Positions 60,785 through 64,000 of a stretch of 64,000 nucleotides of DNA are shown here, piece by piece. The number at the start of each line of letters is the position of its first letter. Position 1 is the first letter of the stretch. Location of the stretch: positions 124,001 through 188,000 of the forward strand of contig CAZYCA010000042.1 in assembly GCA_964645405.1 (NCBI GenBank), read 5' to 3'. The stretch is from JAMWDF01 sp964645405. GTDB taxonomy: Bacteria; Ratteibacteria; UBA8468; B48-G9; DSTR01. The translations under genes and the position numbers were made by a program. The notes under the pieces were generated by a model, which saw nothing but the letters and a program-made list of their open reading frames with translations, made no database searches and was not told the origin of the DNA.

Positions 60785-60813
60785 ATTTTAAAAAACGTGC
60801 CACCAGCTGTCAA
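60785..60813 (-). promoter_or_regulatory. Sigma-70 promoter of the 60740-52303 operon
   Basis: On the minus strand a perfect TTGACA (60808-60813) and TAAAAT (60785-60790) are 17 bases apart. GGGAGGACG precedes the pseudopilin ATG at 60740. No NikR-type palindrome (GTATGA-like half sites) was recognised near it. Confidence 0.72.
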
Positions 60814-60855
60814 GTCTTCTCTAAAACCCTTTTTCTGCCAGGTATCTTTTCCGGG

Positions 60856-60884
60856 TTGACGCCTTTCCTTCAGACAAATACAAT
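60856..60884 (+). promoter_or_regulatory. Sigma-70 promoter of the Pal-TolB cluster
   Basis: TTGACG (60856-60861) and TACAAT (60879-60884) are separated by 17 bases. Transcription would start near 60891. This places any longer coding start at 60856 inside the promoter and supports the start at 60931 for the first gene. Confidence 0.65.
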
Positions 60885-60930
60885 GATTGTTAGAGAAAAA
60901 AGTTGCTATTACAGCAGGAATGGTAATCAG

Positions 60931-61416
60931 ATGAAAAAATGTTTTCTTCCGGTTAAACAGATACTCCTTCTTTTTATACCTGCGGCTACAGGTATTGTTT
61001 TCTGTTCTGCAGATTCTAACAGAAATAATCTACAGGAATTTGCTGCTGCCGTTGGCAACGGCCAGTTGCCTCCTTTATTACCAGGAGAAAAAATTTCTCT
61101 TTGCCCTCTTACTCTGGGTGGAGAAAATTTTTCCTTCCTTCCTTTTGCTACCGGTAGTTACCTTGTCTCCGGACAACAGCAGGAAAACTTAAAGCGCCTG
61201 GCCCGGTATCTCTGTGAGAATTCAGAGAGGAAACTTTTGATAAAAGGCTATCCAGACAGAGAAGGAGATTCTGAGTATAACATGGCTCTTGCCTGGCACC
61301 GGGCTTTAACAGTGAGAAAAATTATGGTAATCTTAGGTGTGAGTAAAGACCGCCTGTACACTGCTTACTCCAGTGAACATACCGGCGGTTGTGGTCTTTT
61401 CCTTGTCCAGCCATGA
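60931..61416 (+). CDS. Pal/OmpA-like peptidoglycan-associated protein
   Basis: A 161-residue protein read from ATG 60931, with an N-terminal hydrophobic export segment (residues 8-24). The C-terminal half matches the OmpA/Pal peptidoglycan-binding fold: LLIKGYPDREGDSEYNMALAWHRAL, where the aspartate and the arginine that bind diaminopimelate are kept although the usual G-H-T-D is G-Y-P-D. GVSKDRLYTAY follows. No clear lipobox is seen, so membrane anchoring is uncertain. It leads a four-gene cluster with TolA- and TolB-like proteins. The stop overlaps the next gene (ATGA). Confidence 0.8.
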   Translation: MKKCFLPVKQILLLFIPAATGIVFCSADSNRNNLQEFAAAVGNGQLPPLLPGEKISLCPLTLGGENFSFLPFATGSYLVSGQQQENLKRLARYLCENSERKLLIKGYPDREGDSEYNMALAWHRALTVRKIMVILGVSKDRLYTAYSSEHTGGCGLFLVQP

Positions 61417-62807
61417 AAAAAATAATTTTGCTTCTCACAGGCGTTCTTATGCTGATGAGTGGCTGCCGCACCATTCCAGAAAAAGAACCTCCACTGCCAG
61501 AAAAAAGTACCACTGATCAGCATATAGAAAAACCTGAATCACCGCCTCCTGTCTTTTCACCGCAGATCGTTTTACCTCAGCCTCTGGTGGAAGTTTTGCC
61601 ATTACCGGAATCAGGAATCAGCCCGGAAATAGAAACCCAGCAGAAAGCGTTAGAACAGAAGGTTAACTTTTTAGCCCTGCAGATAGAAAATATGGACAGC
61701 CAGCTGCAGAAACTGATTAATAATGTTGCTCTCAATGAACATTATCTCAAGACAGAAACAAATCAGCTTGCTACCAGAACGCAGGAACAACTGCAGGCTC
61801 AGGACCGCCGGTTACAGGAATTTTTAAACCAGCAACAGAAACTCCTTGCCCTGGCTGAAGAAATGAATAAAACAGTCTTCACAGTCAACCAGCAGTTTGC
61901 CAGCTTCCAGTCAGATTTACTTAAACTGCAGAATTTTCAGGAAAAGCTTCGTGTGGAGATAGCAAAAGGCCTAACAGACCACAGGTTTCTCGTACAGAAG
62001 GATGTAGAAGAAATAACAGCAAAAAAAATGAACCTACTTATGGAGGAACTTACCCGGGTTGCGGAAAGAACCTACCAGCAACAAAACCTCATAGAAAATG
62101 CTACCAGAACTTTAGAGAATTTGAAGAAACATATAAATGAGGTAGAAGCAAAACTTTCCCGGAACCTCCAGCAGAACTATTTAGCCCTTCTGGAGGAAAT
62201 TGTGCGGCAGGAAAGCAACCTGGCGCTGTTGCAGAGCAAACTGGTAAGGATGGAATCCGGAATGTCTCAGAAGATAACAGAGGAAATCCAGAAAGTTCAG
62301 CAGGATAAAGAGAAACAATCCCGTGATATTTTCTCTTCGGTGCTTGCTCAGTTAACCAATCAGGAGAGTCAACTGGCACAATTACAAAAAAACCTCCAGG
62401 CTCTGGAAAACTTAATCAAACCAGGTTCCTATCTCAGCCAGTACAAAGAAATTGTGGAAAAACTGAGCAGTCAGGAAAGGGCGAATCTGGAAAAGGAATA
62501 CCGGAGGCAACTGGAAGAAAGACTCTCCTTTTATGCTGCCTTAAGGACTCTGCTGGAAGATATTATAGAACAGGAAAGCCGGCTGGCTATTCTGCGTGCC
62601 AGCATCTCTACCCCGGTGGAAGATCTGTCGGAAGAAAGAAAAAAAGAAGCATTTATCTTCTATCTGGTAAAAAAGGGTGATACACTCAGCAGTATTGCCC
62701 ACAGATATAAAACCACAGTAACTACTCTCCTGCGTCTGAATAATCTTTCTTCCGCATTGATAATACCGGGGCAGAAACTGAAAATTCCTCTCTTTTCAAA
62801 ACAATGA
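61413..62807 (+). CDS. Coiled-coil lipoprotein with C-terminal LysM domain
   Basis: A 464-residue protein read from ATG 61413, which overlaps the previous TGA. A lipoprotein signal peptide ends in MLMSGC (lipobox). A proline-rich stretch follows (residues 22-75), then a very long predicted coiled coil (about 80-400, rich in Q, E, L and N). The C-terminal 45 residues are a LysM peptidoglycan-binding domain (YLVKKGDTLSSIAHRYKTT, then IIPGQKLKIPL). Anchored in the outer membrane and binding murein, it could act as a Tol-Pal-associated envelope spacer, analogous in position to YbgF/CpoB but not homologous by eye. Confidence 0.86.
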   Translation: MKKIILLLTGVLMLMSGCRTIPEKEPPLPEKSTTDQHIEKPESPPPVFSPQIVLPQPLVEVLPLPESGISPEIETQQKALEQKVNFLALQIENMDSQLQKLINNVALNEHYLKTETNQLATRTQEQLQAQDRRLQEFLNQQQKLLALAEEMNKTVFTVNQQFASFQSDLLKLQNFQEKLRVEIAKGLTDHRFLVQKDVEEITAKKMNLLMEELTRVAERTYQQQNLIENATRTLENLKKHINEVEAKLSRNLQQNYLALLEEIVRQESNLALLQSKLVRMESGMSQKITEEIQKVQQDKEKQSRDIFSSVLAQLTNQESQLAQLQKNLQALENLIKPGSYLSQYKEIVEKLSSQERANLEKEYRRQLEERLSFYAALRTLLEDIIEQESRLAILRASISTPVEDLSEERKKEAFIFYLVKKGDTLSSIAHRYKTTVTTLLRLNNLSSALIIPGQKLKIPLFSKQ

Positions 62808-63619
62808 ACAACCAGATTTTTTACCGGGATTTAACAAGTAGTCGGATTGGGCTGGTGGGCTCTTTTTTCCTTCATGCTTTCACCATCACCCTTTTACTCC
62901 TGACAGCCCGACAGGTGCCAAAACCGGTTGTTATTACACCGGTCTACCTGATTCATTTCACCCAGCTACCGCAGATGGAAGAAATTACCTGGCAGCAGCC
63001 CGCCTCTGCTACTACCAGGCCAGCAGTGAGAAAACAGGAAAAAAGTATACCGGCGGCTACCGCACCTGCCTTTTCTGCTGAAGATTTCCGGAAAAAACTT
63101 TTAAACAAGCTCAGCAGTTATCAACCTTTAACAAGTCCGGGCGAGGAGAAACCAGTTGTCCGGGATAATTTTTCTCCCCAGGCTTACCGGCAGGCACTGG
63201 CTTCAAAACTGGCTACTGCCAGTCCGGAAAAAGTCCCTGTGAGAAGTCAAGCACAACTTCCAGAAATCCCCAGGCTGGCTACTACCCAGGTTCCAGCAGT
63301 CAGTATTCCCAGGCTGACTGCTGATTCCAGTCATATTCCTGACTGGTATTTAGCGCTGCTGAAAAAAAGACTGGAGGAAAACTGGCGGTTGCTCAGACCT
63401 TACTCCCTGAAAGAGGAAACAGCACTTGTTTCTTTCAGACTGGAAAAAGACGGCCGTATTTCAGAACCAGTACTGGACAAATCCTCTGCTCTGCCGGAAT
63501 TTAACCGTTCTGTTTTGGCAGCAGTCAAACACAGCGCTCCTTTTCCCGCATTCCCTCCTGAGGTGAGAGAAGATTTTCTGGATATCACTGTGGAATTTTC
63601 TGCCAGAGGAATCAAATGA
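62804..63619 (+). CDS. TonB/TolA-like energy transducer
   Basis: A 271-residue protein with one N-terminal membrane helix (residues 15-37, RIGLVGSFFLHAFTITLLLL), a long Pro/Ala/Lys-rich periplasmic stretch, and a C-terminal TonB/TolA-like domain (about 190-271: ALVSFRLEKDGRISEPVLDKSS, then FNRSVLAAVKHSAPFPAFP). This is the layout of proteins that relay proton-motive force from an ExbBD/TolQR motor to the outer membrane. No motor genes are seen upstream. It overlaps the LysM gene by 4 nt and the tolB gene by 4 nt, so a Tol role is favoured over TonB. Confidence 0.85.
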   Translation: MNNQIFYRDLTSSRIGLVGSFFLHAFTITLLLLTARQVPKPVVITPVYLIHFTQLPQMEEITWQQPASATTRPAVRKQEKSIPAATAPAFSAEDFRKKLLNKLSSYQPLTSPGEEKPVVRDNFSPQAYRQALASKLATASPEKVPVRSQAQLPEIPRLATTQVPAVSIPRLTADSSHIPDWYLALLKKRLEENWRLLRPYSLKEETALVSFRLEKDGRISEPVLDKSSALPEFNRSVLAAVKHSAPFPAFPPEVREDFLDITVEFSARGIK

Positions 63620-64000
63620 AATCTTTGATAGTTTACCTGCAATTTTTTTTCTTCCTGACTGCAATTTCAGCCGGAGAAAAGACCTTCTTAAGTGTTTCCA
63701 AGGCATTCCCGCAGCGCTTAAAAGTTTTTCTCTCCAGCACCGGTAAAAGCAAGGAAGAAACGCCCAAACTTCTCTCTATTATGGCCAGAGACTTATTATA
63801 CTCCGGCTATTTCACTGCTTCTGTAAGTGATTCTTATCCTGTGAAAGATGTTAAAAAAGAACGTCAAAAAGCAAAAACGTATGACCTCTTCTGCCTCCTG
63901 GAGCAACGAGAATCCTCTTTCACTGTAAAAGTGGAAGAAACAGGTGGCTGGGAAAACCTTTTCCAGAATAGTTATACCTGGTCCACGGAAACTAACCGTC
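63616..64000 (+). CDS. TolB N-terminal domain, truncated by window end
   Basis: The frame opens at ATG 63616, overlapping the preceding TGA, and stays open to the window end (128 codons). It starts with a signal peptide (residues 1-19, ...AISAGEK). The following region (FPQRLKVFLSS, then IMARDLLYSGYFTASV) matches the N-terminal domain of TolB, the periplasmic beta-propeller partner of Pal. The propeller itself should lie beyond base 64000. Assignment relies on this short part and on the neighbours. Confidence 0.7.
   Translation, partial: MKSLIVYLQFFFFLTAISAGEKTFLSVSKAFPQRLKVFLSSTGKSKEETPKLLSIMARDLLYSGYFTASVSDSYPVKDVKKERQKAKTYDLFCLLEQRESSFTVKVEETGGWENLFQNSYTWSTETNR

Noticed and set aside
60856..60930. 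Longer N-terminus for the Pal/OmpA-like protein
   Set aside because: The upstream TTG coincides with the -35 box of a good promoter, and the export signal starts cleanly at ATG 60931.
1..64000. CRISPR arrays, insertion sequences, prophage or toxin-antitoxin modules
   Set aside because: I saw no regularly spaced repeats, transposase motifs or phage structural genes on either strand.

Overview
The window reads as a chromosomal segment of an anaerobic, Gram-negative, heterotrophic bacterium, probably from the PVC/Omnitrophota-like part of the tree. I cannot place it in a named taxon from sequence alone. Pointers are a Tol-Pal-like envelope cluster with a lipoprotein (outer membrane), five type II-type pseudopilins with the H-X9-DG style C-terminus common in Planctomycetota, Lentisphaerota, Verrucomicrobiota and Omnitrophota, very large exported glycoside-hydrolase-like proteins, oxygen-sensitive glycyl radical enzymes, and corrinoid/UroD-type methyltransferase proteins. 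Coding density is very high. Genes are arranged in long operons with 4-22 nt overlaps. I saw no insertion sequence, prophage, CRISPR array or rRNA, and only two tRNAs (Thr-CGU, Leu-UAG). No convincing Rho-independent terminators were seen.

Layout. 1-9035 (+): 3' end of a corrinoid protein, then housekeeping genes plsY, gpsA, a MerR-type regulator, purN, an ArgA-like acetyltransferase, a bactofilin-like membrane protein, argG, a UroD-family protein, a glycerol-1-phosphate dehydrogenase and thiL. 9161-17402 (+): a carbohydrate-catabolism-flavoured cluster with an exported esterase-like hydrolase, a natural Gfo/Idh/MocA-aldo/keto reductase fusion, a nucleoside transporter, a DUF72 protein, a ceramidase-like protein, a second Gfo/Idh/MocA enzyme and a DUF1284-like protein. 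17409-24215: a release-factor-like rescue protein, an alkaline-phosphatase-superfamily enzyme, an ornithine/lysine decarboxylase homologue, a MurU-AmgK fusion and galT. 24224-31298 (-): pseudopilin followed by two large exported glycan-active-like proteins, apparently in one operon with galT.

31614-41168 (+) is the most unusual region: a five-gene operon with an exported CBM9/glycosidase-like protein, a fumarylacetoacetate-hydrolase-family enzyme, two different glycyl radical enzymes in tandem and one radical SAM activating enzyme. It looks like an uncharacterised anaerobic pathway for a carbohydrate-derived compound. 41170-46928 (-): three tandem pseudopilins and a third large exported paralogue. 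47015-51007 (-): a GGDEF protein followed by a GH42 beta-galactosidase. 51101-54890: two more UroD-family methyltransferase-like genes and an acyl-CoA/acid ligase.

52303-60740 (-) appears to be one long operon: pseudopilin, a ZnuABC-type metal importer, a SAM methyltransferase, NikR, a MagIII-like DNA glycosylase, a DUF763 protein, a UroD-family protein and an acid-CoA ligase. 60931-64000 (+) is a Pal-LysM lipoprotein-TonB/TolA-TolB cluster, cut by the end of the window inside tolB.

Taken together, the window suggests export or surface assembly of polysaccharide-active proteins, intracellular galactoside processing (GH42, GalT), sugar oxidoreductases, and radical and corrinoid chemistry for anaerobic breakdown of the products. 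Functions of the large exported proteins, the glycyl radical enzymes and the UroD-family members are inferred at family level only.
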